Shown: positions 25,662 to 34,434 of the stretch, piece after piece
How positions within the stretch are numbered: the stretch's first letter is position 1
Layout of the letters: every line of letters begins with the position of its first letter
Source: an uncultured Ruegeria sp.
Lineage (GTDB): Bacteria > Pseudomonadota > Alphaproteobacteria > Rhodobacterales > Rhodobacteraceae
DNA length: 64,000 nucleotides
Assembly (NCBI RefSeq): GCF_947504215.1
Contig: NZ_CANNGO010000013.1
Span: forward strand, 1 to 64,000
Reading direction: 5' to 3'
The notes under the pieces: model-generated
The model's database searches: none
The model's input: the letters and a program-made list of their open reading frames with translations, nothing else
What the model was told of the DNA's origin: nothing
Made by a program: the position numbers and the translations under genes

Positions 25662-26155
25662 ACCGCAGCCAAGTGTAGCTGGCTTGTTTGCAACACCGAA
25701 GCTGACCAAACACCGCATCACATGACGTGAAAACGGGGCTCTTTTGCTGTCGCAACGGGGCCCTGTCTTACGACCGTTTTGGGATGTAAAATCCCTCCCA
25801 AGCACAAAATCACTCGGCGAAACCTTCAATTCTCCCCACCGACCGACAAAGGCAGCATACGGTCGCTTAGATCGAAATTGCGGGATTTTGTACAACACTC
25901 AGACCCCCAGTCTTTCGAGTTGCACAAAAGACAAGGTCCAGATGATCCGGGCCGAAGAACACCTCATTCTGGCGCGGGGCGGGCTGGATTCAATCGCGGG
26001 CGGCGAAATCGCCGCCCGGCCCACCTCCCCCCGATGGGGGCGTTGGTTCCGATTATGAGAAGCGCTCTGACCCGAGCGGGATACTGATTACACAATGCCG
26101 CATTCTAATAATAACGGCGGTACATACCCCCTCAACCCGTCGGGCCAGAGACGCT
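25662..26155. other. Gene-free region with GC-rich hairpins
   Basis: About 490 bases without a credible coding frame. The right half holds a perfect hairpin (25998-26017) and a C5-GAT-G5 inverted repeat next to it at about 26028-26040. The rest shows no feature I can name. Confidence 0.5.
25998..26017. repeat. Perfect GC-rich hairpin
   Basis: GGGCGGCG and its complement CGCCGCCC flank the loop AAAT. No T-run follows on either strand, so it is not a standard terminator. A CCC.ATGGGGGCG motif just after it recurs in the repeat cluster near 27553, suggesting a dispersed intergenic element. Confidence 0.6.
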
Positions 26156-26608
26156 TCAGTTCACCTGACGCTCTAGAACAACGCTGTACGCTGTCCCTCG
26201 GCGCAGGCTACGGAAATCCGCATAAATTTTACCGTCCTGATACTTGGCATCCACCAGTGCGTTCACACCGATCTCCGGGTCGGCCGAGCTTTCGACCAAT
26301 CCGATCGTGCCTGACCCATCCAAGCTGATGGTGCCGGTGGCATCATATACCCGCCAGTCCGCATCGCTGTTCGGCCGCCACATGCTGGGTCCCCAGAACA
26401 GGTTTTCCTGCTGCTTCTGAATATCCAGCAGCCATTCGCCATCGTGGAAACGCGGGGCATCACCGGTGGCAGTACGGGACGGGGAAACCTTGCTATAGGT
26501 GCCGGTCCAGGTGCCGCGCAGGTCTGGCGATGTATCGGCCAAAGCGGCGGTTCCAAGGGTGAGGCTCGTGGCCAAAGCGGCTGCTCCGGCAGTCATATAT
26601 CTGGTCAT
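26156..26608 (-). CDS. Exported protein of unknown function
   Basis: A 150-residue protein from ATG 26608 with GGAGGAGAG just upstream. Residues 1-24 are a Sec signal peptide (cleavage near TAALADTS). The mature part is beta-rich with W and Y repeats (LRGTWTGTYSKVS, GEWLLDIQKQQENLFWGPSMW), like periplasmic lipocalin or calycin-type sheets, but no family is certain. It is followed in the same direction by nothing closely spaced. Confidence 0.7.
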   Translation of the reverse strand: MTRYMTAGAAALATSLTLGTAALADTSPDLRGTWTGTYSKVSPSRTATGDAPRFHDGEWLLDIQKQQENLFWGPSMWRPNSDADWRVYDATGTISLDGSGTIGLVESSADPEIGVNALVDAKYQDGKIYADFRSLRRGTAYSVVLERQVN

Positions 26609-26720
26609 GGTCTCTCCTCCAAACTGTCTGGCCATCGTTGGCCGTCCTTAAACAGATTGGGAGGGTTCGGGGGGCATGCAAGTTTTCTAAAGGAGGCTTA
26701 ATGTTGGCTTCATGTTCGCC

Positions 26721-27041
26721 TCAGGCCCAGGCCAGCGCGGTGCCGAGGATGACCAGGGCGATGCCAAACCCCTCGCGATACGAGAAGTTTTCGCCAAACA
26801 GAAAGAACGAGGCGATGGCGATCAGAACCACCTCGGCCCCCAGAATGCCGGTATAGATGATGCCCAGCCGTTCCTCGCGCAGCGCGGCGAGCTCCAGAGT
26901 GGCACCGGCCAGCAGGGTTGCGACGATCAACAGGCCGAGGCCCACACCGGGGAGTTTCCACCAGAACTTCATCGCGATCATGGCCACGGAATAGAGACCC
27001 GCTGACCCGAGGGCGATGATGGGGATCATGGATGTGGACAT
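26721..27041 (-). CDS. SMR/EamA-like small transporter
   Basis: A 106-residue protein with four hydrophobic helices and the small-multidrug-resistance/half-EamA pattern (TGILGAEVVLIAIASFFLFGENFSYREG in the third to fourth helix region, AIVILG-type end LVILGTALAWA). Such proteins work as dimers exporting cations or metabolites. The canonical SMR Glu in helix 1 is not obvious, so the substrate is unknown. Confidence 0.75.
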   Translation of the reverse strand: MSTSMIPIIALGSAGLYSVAMIAMKFWWKLPGVGLGLLIVATLLAGATLELAALREERLGIIYTGILGAEVVLIAIASFFLFGENFSYREGFGIALVILGTALAWA

Positions 27042-27149
27042 TTGGACGCTACCTCGGACTGTTTCCGGTGCGTCAACAATAGCAGGTGAGCGGGGTTGGG
27101 GCTGTGAGGTGGGTCACAGTTGGTTGGGTGGTGAAATAGCCGCTACGAA

Positions 27150-27350
27150 CTACTGTTTTCGCTTCCACCTATAGTGAAAATAGGCCGCGCCGATGATCAC
27201 ACCCGCACAAATCGCATCAACGATGTAGTTCGGCTGATAGTGCACCCAACGGTACGCACCAACAGCAGCCACAAGTATGCAACACGCGATGAATTCGATT
27301 CTGGGATCATACCTAAACATGATCGTATCAAATTCGACCGTTTTTGGCAC
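27150..27350 (-). CDS. Small two-helix membrane protein
   Basis: A 66-residue ORF with two hydrophobic stretches (about residues 19-36 and 45-58) and a basic C-terminus (YFHYRWKRKQ). A shorter start at 27320 (MFRYDPRIE) is possible. No strong ribosome site is visible for either, so this is tentative. Confidence 0.4.
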   Translation of the reverse strand: MPKTVEFDTIMFRYDPRIEFIACCILVAAVGAYRWVHYQPNYIVDAICAGVIIGAAYFHYRWKRKQ

Positions 27351-27368
27351 AATTGCAACCGGTTACCG

Positions 27369-27545
27369 GACGGTCGATCAACAGCACTAAGAGCAGTACC
27401 GGCCAGAGGGGGTTAGGCCCGTCTCGGAAACGGTCCAGTGGACCGTTTCAGGGCCGAACGGGCGTAGCCCTGGGCGCAAACGCGCTTGCGACGGTTGATC
27501 AACAGAACGAAGGGCAGCGCCGGCCCGAGGGGAGGCGCAAACGCG
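27369..27545. repeat. Imperfect repeats and palindromes of an intergenic mosaic element
   Basis: Two copies of a ~44-base unit beginning GACGGT(C/T)GATCAACAG start at 27369 and 27490, about 120 bases apart and roughly 80% alike. Between them is a perfect 10-base-pair palindrome at 27427-27449 (GAAACGGTCC / GGACCGTTTC, loop AGT). GGCGCAAACGCG also occurs twice (near 27472 and 27534). The whole stretch to 27600 is GC-rich and non-coding, like a rhodobacterial repetitive extragenic element. Confidence 0.7.
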
Positions 27546-27653
27546 CCGCCCCATGGGGGCGGGTCGGCGCGGCCCGGCGGTGCCGCCGGGCGGGTGGGTT
27601 GATAGAAGCCTAATAGCTTTCTTGATTGCTCAGCTACGCATTACGCGGAGATG

Positions 27654-28340
27654 CTAACTCGATCCGGGCGAGTCACTCTTTTTCGTTCCGTCGTTGGTTT
27701 CAGGTTCTGGCAAACCCAACCGCTCGGGAGGTGGCAATGATTTCTTTTGCTCTTCGTTTTCAATCTTTTGCAAACCGTAGATAGCGCCCGCGATCCGTTC
27801 GACGATTTTCACTGCTGGATCCAATTTCTTAGCGCCTTCCGAGACCGCGTTTGTTAGCACCAAGAACACCTCCGAAAATGAATGAATATGAGCCCGGCTC
27901 CGGTCTATTTCAGCCTGAAGGTTATTAAGCTTCTTCAGGATGTTTTCCCTTAGCAGCTGTTCGACCTCTGCCTCTTGGACACATTTCCTGATGTGATCCA
28001 AATAAGTCGTCGCCCTCGCGCGCCAATCTTCATCCAAGCTTACAAAATCTCGCCGAAGACTTCCATCGATTGAAAAAATGTTTCGGGAGTGGAGCTCCGT
28101 TACAAACTGTTCCAATTGGAACAAGTGCGCAGTTACTAGATGTTTTTCTTGTTCCGTAAGATTTACATTCTGCAATCTTACCTTGGACACACCCGAAATC
28201 GGAACTTCAAATTGATCGGCAGCCTCTACGGCACTGTTCACGTAAATAACTGCCCGGGCATAGTCTATGTCAGACCGCAACTCTGCCAACCGGATTCGAT
28301 TTTGCTGAAGAAATTGATAAAACTGAGTTTCTCTATTCAT
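27654..28340 (-). CDS. Helical hypothetical protein
   Basis: A 228-residue, mostly helical soluble protein. Residues 60-150 look coiled-coil-like (heptads around LRENILKKLNNLQAEIDRSR) and the last ~30 residues are Pro/Glu/Ser-rich and disordered. Its coding GC is clearly lower than the flanking lepA, hinting at acquisition. No family recognised. Confidence 0.65.
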   Translation of the reverse strand: MNRETQFYQFLQQNRIRLAELRSDIDYARAVIYVNSAVEAADQFEVPISGVSKVRLQNVNLTEQEKHLVTAHLFQLEQFVTELHSRNIFSIDGSLRRDFVSLDEDWRARATTYLDHIRKCVQEAEVEQLLRENILKKLNNLQAEIDRSRAHIHSFSEVFLVLTNAVSEGAKKLDPAVKIVERIAGAIYGLQKIENEEQKKSLPPPERLGLPEPETNDGTKKSDSPGSS

Positions 28341-28402
28341 GCGACCACCATCAGCGATCGTTGAGAATATTTCAACATGCAGCTAGTTTTCTGTGTGGGC
28401 AC

Positions 28403-28446
28403 GCGTTTGGCTGCGCCAAACGCTTTCGCGCACTCGCACTCGCACT
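28403..28446. repeat. Hairpin and CGCACT tandem repeat downstream of lepA
   Basis: A perfect 9-base-pair hairpin GCGTTTGGC / GCCAAACGC (loop TGC, 28403-28423) is followed by three tandem copies of CGCACT ending at 28446. It abuts the lepA terminal inverted repeat. It may contribute to lepA transcript ending or be part of a dispersed repeat. Confidence 0.6.
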
Positions 28447-28477
28447 TAAAATGGATTACGAATCCATTTTAAGTGCG
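28441..28477 (-). terminator. Long inverted repeat spanning the lepA stop codon
   Basis: A perfect 17-base-pair stem with a 3-base loop. On the minus strand the 5' arm encodes the last codons of lepA and the stop codon begins in the loop. No T-run follows, so a rho-independent role is uncertain; it could protect the mRNA 3' end or mark a repeat insertion that became the gene end. Confidence 0.7.
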
Positions 28478-30255
28478 GAAATAAACGCCTCCTGCGGGAT
28501 ATCCACCTTCCCGAACTGACGCATCTTCTTTTTACCCGCCTTCTGCTTGTCCAGCAGTTTGCGTTTCCGCGTGGCGTCGCCTCCGTAGCATTTGGCGGTC
28601 ACGTCCTTGCGCAGCGCCGAGAGGGTCTCGCGCGCGATGACCTTGCCTCCGATGGCGGCCTGGATCGGGATTTTGAACATGTGGCGCGGGATCAGGTCCT
28701 TGAGCTTTTCGCACATCGCCCGGCCCCGCATCTCGGCCCGGTCGCGGTGAACCATGGTCGACAGCGCATCGACCGGTTCGTCATTCACCAGCACCGACAT
28801 CTTGACCAGCGCGTCCTCGGTATAGCCGGTCATCTGGTAATCAAACGAAGCATAGCCCTTGGTCACCGATTTCAGGCGGTCGTAGAAGTCAAATACGACC
28901 TCGTTCAGCGGCAGGTCATAGACAACCATGGCGCGGCTGCCCGCATAGGTCAGGTCCATCTGGATGCCGCGGCGGTCCTGACACAGTTTCAGCACGTCGC
29001 CGAGGAATTCGTCGGGCACCAGAATGGTCGCCTTGATGCGCGGTTCCTCGATATGGTCGACTTTGGAGGGGTCGGGCATGTCGGCGGGGTTGTGCAGCTC
29101 GATCATCTCGCCGTCTTTCATATAGACGTGATAGATCACCGACGGCGCGGTGGTGATGAGCTCGATATCGTATTCGCGTTCGATACGGTCGCGGATGACC
29201 TCAAGGTGCAAAAGCCCGAGGAAGCCGCAGCGGAAGCCAAAGCCAAGTGCGGCCGAGGTTTCCATTTCAAAGCTGAAGCTGGCGTCGTTCAGCGCCAGTT
29301 TGTCGATCGCGTCGCGCAGGTCTTCGAATTCGGAACTGTCGACGGGGAAGAGGCCACAGAACACCACCGGTTGCGCGGGTTTGAAGCCGTCCAGCGCCAC
29401 TTCGGTGCCGTTGCGGTCATTGGTGATCGTGTCACCGACGCGGGTGTCGCGGACCTGCTTGATCGAGGCGGTGAGAAAGCCAATCTCACCGGGGCCGAGG
29501 CTGTCGACCATCTCCATCTCGGGGCGGAAGACGCCGACGCGGTCGACATGGTGCAGCGTGTTGTTCGACATGAACTTGACCCGCATGCCCTTTTTCAGCG
29601 TGCCATCCATGATGCGGACCAGAACGATGACGCCGAGATAGGCGTCGTACCAGCTGTCAACCAGCATCGCCTTAAGCGGCGCATCAAGCGTGCCTTTGGG
29701 CGCAGGCAAATGAGTGACGATGGATTCCAGCGTCTCATGGATTCCCTGTCCGGTCTTGGCGGAAACCTGAATGGCCTCAGACGCGTCGATACCGATCACA
29801 TCCTCGATCTGTTCGGCCACGCGGTCACAGTCGGACGCAGGCAGGTCGATCTTGTTCAGTACCGGCACGATGTCATGGTCGGCGTCGATGGCCTGATACA
29901 CATTCGCCAGCGTCTGCGCCTCAACACCCTGGGTGCTGTCCACAACCAGCAGAGAGCCTTCGACCGCGCGCATGGAACGGCTAACCTCATAGGCGAAATC
30001 CACGTGGCCGGGGGTGTCGATCAGGTTCAGCACATATTGCTCACCATTATCGGCGGTATAGTCGATGCGAACCGTGTTGGCCTTGATGGTGATGCCACGC
30101 TCACGCTCGATATCCATGCTGTCGAGCAGCTGTTCCTTCATGTCGCGATCCTTGACTGTCCCGGTCTCTTGGATGAGCCGGTCAGCAAGGGTGGATTTGC
30201 CATGGTCGATATGCGCGACGATGGAGAAATTGCGGATATGAGCGAGGTCTGTCAT
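28456..30255 (-). CDS. lepA: Elongation factor 4 (LepA)
   Basis: A 599-residue translational GTPase. G1 [10 protein letters not shown]2/G3 region ([11 protein letters not shown] and DTPGHVDF), G4 NKID and the LepA-specific C-terminal domain ending [16 protein letters not shown] are all visible. LepA binds ribosomes and affects initiation and back-translocation. The C-terminal codons lie within a 17-bp inverted repeat. A long antisense ORF opposite it is a compositional shadow. Confidence 0.98.
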   Translation of the reverse strand: MTDLAHIRNFSIVAHIDHGKSTLADRLIQETGTVKDRDMKEQLLDSMDIERERGITIKANTVRIDYTADNGEQYVLNLIDTPGHVDFAYEVSRSMRAVEGSLLVVDSTQGVEAQTLANVYQAIDADHDIVPVLNKIDLPASDCDRVAEQIEDVIGIDASEAIQVSAKTGQGIHETLESIVTHLPAPKGTLDAPLKAMLVDSWYDAYLGVIVLVRIMDGTLKKGMRVKFMSNNTLHHVDRVGVFRPEMEMVDSLGPGEIGFLTASIKQVRDTRVGDTITNDRNGTEVALDGFKPAQPVVFCGLFPVDSSEFEDLRDAIDKLALNDASFSFEMETSAALGFGFRCGFLGLLHLEVIRDRIEREYDIELITTAPSVIYHVYMKDGEMIELHNPADMPDPSKVDHIEEPRIKATILVPDEFLGDVLKLCQDRRGIQMDLTYAGSRAMVVYDLPLNEVVFDFYDRLKSVTKGYASFDYQMTGYTEDALVKMSVLVNDEPVDALSTMVHRDRAEMRGRAMCEKLKDLIPRHMFKIPIQAAIGGKVIARETLSALRKDVTAKCYGGDATRKRKLLDKQKAGKKKMRQFGKVDIPQEAFISALKMDS

Positions 30256-30342
30256 GGGTTGGGGATATGCGTTGGAAATGGGCTGTGGTCAAGGTGGGAC
30301 GAGGCCCCAGCGAAACCCTTTGAATAAGAGGTCTCCGACCGA

Positions 30343-30966
30343 TCAGACCAACCCATTTTTGACCAGCTCCGCGTTCATCCAATGAGTCTCGCTCTGAACA
30401 TGGCCCTCGCGTACATATTTCGCGAGGTGAGTGGGCATGTCTTCCTCCTTGAAGGCCGAAGTTGTGCGAACGACAAAGCCCTCTTGCATGCCGAGGTTCA
30501 GACCCGCGATCACATCCGCCACAACTATAGCAGTGAACCGCCCGCGATAGAGTTCGGGAACAGAGGTGATCCCGAGCTCGACAAAGCGTGAAAGCGTCGC
30601 GTCCCACGACTGCACGCGGTCTGCCTTGACCCAAGCAAAGCCCAGGAAATAAGTCGGCAACTCTGAATATTCGATGGAATGACGCGCAAACAGATACTCA
30701 CCGACAATACGCTCATCCTCAGCTAGTTGTGGCGCGATACCGGCTGCGAAGGCTTTCATCCAATCTCGCGACGGGTGATAGAGTGCATCGATGCTGCGAG
30801 GATGACAGCCTTGGCTGTGAATTGTCGTATTCTCGCCGTCCATCTTTTCGGTGAAGATCACCTCATCGGCCGATGCCAACACGTCAATGCTGGACATAAT
30901 CTTGTCGTCGCTGGTGGCACCAGGTGATTGTGGCAGGTGAAAAGTGCGTCCGTATTTCTTAAGCAT
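30343..30966 (-). CDS. RNA ligase family protein
   Basis: A 207-residue protein of the covalent nucleotidyltransferase superfamily. Motif I is TEKMDGENTT with the predicted adenylated lysine K41; EYLFARHSIEY (motif III-like, residues 90-100) and EGFVVR (motif IV, E162) follow, and LAKYVR probably gives motif V. The N-terminal YGRTFHLPQSPG is typical of PF09414-type RNA ligases. Such ligases seal RNA nicks in repair of damaged tRNA or of anti-phage cleavage. No polynucleotide kinase or nuclease partner is adjacent. Confidence 0.82.
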   Translation of the reverse strand: MLKKYGRTFHLPQSPGATSDDKIMSSIDVLASADEVIFTEKMDGENTTIHSQGCHPRSIDALYHPSRDWMKAFAAGIAPQLAEDERIVGEYLFARHSIEYSELPTYFLGFAWVKADRVQSWDATLSRFVELGITSVPELYRGRFTAIVVADVIAGLNLGMQEGFVVRTTSAFKEEDMPTHLAKYVREGHVQSETHWMNAELVKNGLV

Positions 30967-31139
30967 CTCGGCCTAACTGAAGTATTAAATTTAACGTCGC
31001 GATAGAAAACGCGACACACGAGTTCCATGCAATCACTTTTTCGCAACGTATGATTGATCCCGAATCCAGTTTGATTCATACTCTGCCGCAGACTGAGAGG
31101 GGCGTAGATCTCTCCGGGCAGGCAAAAACGAGGCTTTAC

Positions 31140-31451
31140 ATGAAACAGTTCCTACTAGTCGCACTCTGTGCCACGTCGATTTCGACGGTAGCGCCGGTTG
31201 CTGCTGAGGCTTCTCAGATCAAACGGGCGTGTCTGGCATCCGACCGGCAGGCGGCAACGCGGCAGCGGTGCAGGTGCATTCAGGGCGTCGCCAATGACAC
31301 CCTGACAAATGGCGATCAGAAGACCGTCGCCAAGTGGTTCTCTGATCCGCATCAGGCGCAAGTCCTGAAGATGTCTAAATCGGCGCGCGATGACGCGTTG
31401 TGGGATCGATATCAGGCGTTTGGCCAATTGGCTCAGGCGCTGTGCCGGTAG
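31140..31451 (+). CDS. Exported Cys-rich protein, conserved in rhodobacteria
   Basis: A 103-residue protein from ATG 31140 with a signal peptide (first ~23 residues). The mature part has four Cys (ACLAS, RCRCIQ, ALCR) likely in disulfides. It resembles small roseobacter exported proteins with a CLxSDRxA start, function unknown. The longer frame from 31050 lacks a leader at its N-terminus and is not used. Confidence 0.7.
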   Translation: MKQFLLVALCATSISTVAPVAAEASQIKRACLASDRQAATRQRCRCIQGVANDTLTNGDQKTVAKWFSDPHQAQVLKMSKSARDDALWDRYQAFGQLAQALCR

Positions 31452-31519
31452 ACATCCATCTGAACGCTTGACCTGATCCCCGCTGCCCCTCAGAAAAGGC
31501 GCAGCGAAAGGGATTGTTC

Positions 31520-32470
31520 ATGGTGATGAAGGGGCTGACCCTGCGGGGCCTTGAGGTGTTCGAGGCGCTGGCACGGACCGGATCGGTGGCTCAGGCGGCC
31601 GAGATCACGGGGCTAAGCCAACCTTCGGTCAGCCAGCAATTGCGCAATCTGGAAAAGGCCTTGGGCACCGATCTGGTAGATCATGGACGGCGTCCCATGC
31701 GTTTGACGCAGGCTGGGCGTAGTTTCCTGGCCCGCGCTGAATCGGTGCTGGCCGAGCTGCAGATGGCGCAGAGCGAGCTGTCGGTGATGGATCTGGGCCA
31801 TCTGACCACGCTGTCTATCGGGTTGATCGACGATTTCGACAACGATCTGACACCGCGTCTGGCCACGTTGCTGGCCGACAGCCTGACCCGATCGAAATTC
31901 AAGCTGATCACTCTGTCCAGCCTCGATCTGTTCGAAGCGCTTGAGGCGCAGCGGCTGCATCTGGCGATCTCGGCGCATAGCGGCGAAGTGCTGGAAGGCG
32001 TGATTGAATACCCGTTGGTCCAGGATCCATTCATTCTGGCGACACCCAAAGGCGCGGGCGGCGTTGAAGCGGCCCTGCGCGACCTGCCGTTTCTGCGCTA
32101 TGCGCGCGAGCAATTGATCAGCCGGCAGATCGAAGGCCATCTGGCGCGGCAACAGATGGAGTTCGAGGAGCGGTTCGAGATCGGTTCGCATATGGCGTTG
32201 ATGGCCATGGTTGCGCGTGGGCTGGGTTGGGCGGCCACAACGCCGCTGGGTTACATGCGGGCGGCCCGGTTCCATGACGGATTAGAAGTGCATCCCGCCC
32301 CGTTTGGGGCGTTCTCCCGGACCATTTCCCTGTTCACCCGCACCGACTGGTCGGATCAGGTCCCTCAGGAGGTCGCAGGCATGATCCGGCGGCTGATGCA
32401 GAACCAGATTATTGATCCGGCGCTGGCGCAGGTGCCGTGGTTGAATGACCAGCTGAAGGTGATCGACTAA
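31520..32470 (+). CDS. LysR-family transcriptional regulator
   Basis: A 316-residue protein with an N-terminal winged HTH (LRGLEVFEALARTGSVAQAA, QPSVSQQLRNLEKAL) and a LysR substrate-binding domain. ATG 31520 is preceded by AAAGGGA. No divergently paired target gene is adjacent, so the regulon cannot be told. Its end overlaps the phosphatase gene stop by 4 bases in convergent orientation. Confidence 0.9.
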   Translation: MVMKGLTLRGLEVFEALARTGSVAQAAEITGLSQPSVSQQLRNLEKALGTDLVDHGRRPMRLTQAGRSFLARAESVLAELQMAQSELSVMDLGHLTTLSIGLIDDFDNDLTPRLATLLADSLTRSKFKLITLSSLDLFEALEAQRLHLAISAHSGEVLEGVIEYPLVQDPFILATPKGAGGVEAALRDLPFLRYAREQLISRQIEGHLARQQMEFEERFEIGSHMALMAMVARGLGWAATTPLGYMRAARFHDGLEVHPAPFGAFSRTISLFTRTDWSDQVPQEVAGMIRRLMQNQIIDPALAQVPWLNDQLKVID

Positions 32471-32910
32471 CGCGACAGATGCGCATCAAGCCCGGTGACC
32501 GCAGCTTCGATCAGGTCCAGCGCGCCGTCGAAATCCCTTGTGTAGTATGGGTCGGGCACATGATCAGCGCCGTTCTGGAGGGCGAACTCAGTCAGCAGGT
32601 GAACCGGTGTGGTATTGCCCGGTGGCCGCAGGTCTTCGATATCCGCGATGTTGCTAGCATCCATGCCGATGATCAGGTCGAATTCGTCGAAATCCTGCGC
32701 CGTAAACTGGCGCGCACGCAGGTCACTGAGATCGACACCCCGGGCGCTGGCTGCTTTTTGCATCGGCCCGTAAGGTGCGTTTCCGACATGCCACCCCATG
32801 GTGCCAGCGCTATCGGTTGTATGATGGGGCGCCCGGATGCGAAAGACACCTTCGGCGGCGGGGGAGCGGCAGATATTGCCGAGACAGACAAAGAGGATAC
32901 GGTGGGTCAT
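32467..32910 (-). CDS. Low-molecular-weight protein-tyrosine phosphatase
   Basis: A 147-residue protein with the P-loop VCLGNICRSP (Cys9, Arg15) at the N-terminus and the general-acid segment VPDPYYTRDF near the C-terminus. These enzymes dephosphorylate tyrosine in proteins, often linked with exopolysaccharide kinases; arsenate reductase is a less likely alternative. Start ATG 32910 is chosen over 32955. It faces the sirtuin gene head to head with 28 bases between. Confidence 0.93.
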   Translation of the reverse strand: MTHRILFVCLGNICRSPAAEGVFRIRAPHHTTDSAGTMGWHVGNAPYGPMQKAASARGVDLSDLRARQFTAQDFDEFDLIIGMDASNIADIEDLRPPGNTTPVHLLTEFALQNGADHVPDPYYTRDFDGALDLIEAAVTGLDAHLSR

Positions 32911-32938
32911 GGGGCAAAGTGTAGCGCACGGAGGAGAT

Positions 32939-33637
32939 ATGGAAAAGATCGTCATACTGACGGGGGCCGGAATCTCCGCCGAAAGCGGGCTGAGTACCTT
33001 TCGCGATGAAGGCGGATTGTGGGCGCAGCATCGGATCGAGGATGTCGCAACGCCCGAAGGGTTCGCCCGTGATCCCGATCTGGTGCAAGATTTCTACAAT
33101 GCACGCCGTGTCCAAGCGGCTCAAGTGCAACCCAATGCGGCGCATCAGGCCCTGGCCCGGTTGCAATCGGAATGGCCCAGCGAAGTGGTCATTGTCACCC
33201 AAAACGTCGACAGCCTACACGAGGCGGGCGGCGCTGAGAATGTGATCCACATGCATGGACGTCTGGACGGGGCGCTGTGTGCTGCTTGCGGGCATCGCTG
33301 GGCCGCTCCACCGGAAATGGCAGTGGGCGAGCCCTGCCCCGCCTGCGCCGAACCAACAGCCCGGCCGGATGTAGTCTGGTTTGGTGAGATGCCTTATCAC
33401 ATGGAAGAGATCTATTCCCACCTGTCCAGCGCGTCGGTTTTTGCAGCCATCGGAACCTCAGGTCAAGTCTATCCAGCCGCCGCCTTCGTGCATGAGGCGC
33501 AGGCTGCAGGTGCCCATACGATCGAGATCAATCTTGAACCAACGATGGGAACGTCGGGGTTTGACGACCGGCTGGTTGGTAAGGCGACCGAAACGGTTCC
33601 TCAATGGGTCAACCGCCTGTTGCAGCAGAAGGATTAA
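32939..33637 (+). CDS. cobB: Sir2-family NAD-dependent protein deacylase (class III)
   Basis: A 232-residue sirtuin. NAD site GAGISAESGLSTFRDEGG, TQNVDSLHEAGG and catalytic His in HMHGRLDG are visible, with a zinc site of four Cys (CAACGHRW and PCPAC). FYNARR carries the Tyr and Arg that mark class III enzymes with desuccinylase/demalonylase ability. ATG 32939 follows GGAGGAG. It acts on metabolic enzymes in the cytoplasm. Confidence 0.93.
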   Translation: MEKIVILTGAGISAESGLSTFRDEGGLWAQHRIEDVATPEGFARDPDLVQDFYNARRVQAAQVQPNAAHQALARLQSEWPSEVVIVTQNVDSLHEAGGAENVIHMHGRLDGALCAACGHRWAAPPEMAVGEPCPACAEPTARPDVVWFGEMPYHMEEIYSHLSSASVFAAIGTSGQVYPAAAFVHEAQAAGAHTIEINLEPTMGTSGFDDRLVGKATETVPQWVNRLLQQKD

Positions 33638-33713
33638 TCTGCGGCAGCGAAAACTAAAGACAGCCCTGTTCATTCTTGTTTATTCTGATCCCAAACTCGG
33701 TGGAGCGTGACAT

Positions 33714-34322
33714 ATGACAGACCAAGACCCCCAAACCGGCGAAATCGTGGATGATGACAGCATGGCGGGCCGTGATCAGTTGGGCAACCAATTGGCCAAC
33801 CTGTGGTGGACTTTCCTTCTGCGCGGTGTTTTGGCTGGCACTGTTGGCCTGGCGGCCCTGTTCTGGCCAACCAGCAGCATTGCGTTGCTGCTGCGGCTGG
33901 TCGGCGCTCTGCTGATCCTGGATGGCGGCTTAACCTTGCTGGGGTTCGGGCGTCGCGGTCTGGTCGGAGGGGCTGGCATCGCCGCTGTGCTGATCGGGCT
34001 GGTGCTGCTGTTGTGGCCCGAAGGTGCTGCTCGGCTCGCCTTTTTCCTGATCGGAGCCTGGGTGCTAATCATCGGGATCGGCTCGCTGATGGCGGGCCAA
34101 CAAATGTACGATCAGGATCCGCAGCGCGCGACCATGCGCATCTCGGGCGGTGTCGCCTGCGTCATCGGTTTGGTGCTGATGTTTTGGCCTGGCAGCGGTC
34201 TTGTCGCCCTGGGATGGGCGATTGCATTCTCGGCGCTGACACTCGCGCTTGTTATGTTCTGGCTGGCTGCACGGTTTCGTCAGGCCGGTGACCGGGTGGG
34301 CATGAAGACCATCCACAAATAG
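33714..34322 (+). CDS. HdeD/DUF308-type membrane protein
   Basis: A 202-residue protein with six hydrophobic helices and repeated L-G-G-x-L motifs (LVGALLILDGGLTLLGFG) as in the HdeD family of acid-resistance membrane proteins. An acidic N-terminal tail of about 25 residues precedes the first helix. Function is unknown outside enterics. It is convergent with the PCuAC gene; a strong hairpin lies between. Confidence 0.78.
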   Translation: MTDQDPQTGEIVDDDSMAGRDQLGNQLANLWWTFLLRGVLAGTVGLAALFWPTSSIALLLRLVGALLILDGGLTLLGFGRRGLVGGAGIAAVLIGLVLLLWPEGAARLAFFLIGAWVLIIGIGSLMAGQQMYDQDPQRATMRISGGVACVIGLVLMFWPGSGLVALGWAIAFSALTLALVMFWLAARFRQAGDRVGMKTIHK

Positions 34323-34366
34323 CGATGATCCCTGCCATGTATCAAACCCCTTGGCCCTAACAGTAA

Positions 34367-34389
34367 CAGGCCGGGCAATGCCCGGCCTG
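34367..34389. terminator. Hairpin between convergent genes
   Basis: A perfect 10-base-pair stem CAGGCCGGGC with a 3-base loop AAT, placed between the stop codons of the HdeD-like and PCuAC genes. There is no T-run on either side, so termination would be unusual, but position fits a bidirectional transcript end. Confidence 0.6.
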
Positions 34390-34434
34390 ACGCATGGATG
34401 ACGGCCGCAGCGCGGCTCGAAGACAGGCGTTGGC

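Noticed and set aside
28429..28446. CGCACT tandem repeat considered as CRISPR-like or variable repeat
   Set aside because: Only three short copies without spacers; too small to be an array or a contingency locus.
28681..30327. A 548-residue open frame antisense to lepA
   Set aside because: It is the compositional shadow of lepA in high-GC DNA; the His/Val/Asp-rich sequence has no domain and lepA is certain.
30966..31140. Gap checked for a small RNA between the RNA ligase and the exported protein
   Set aside because: No conserved fold or terminator visible; only an ordinary promoter-sized spacer.
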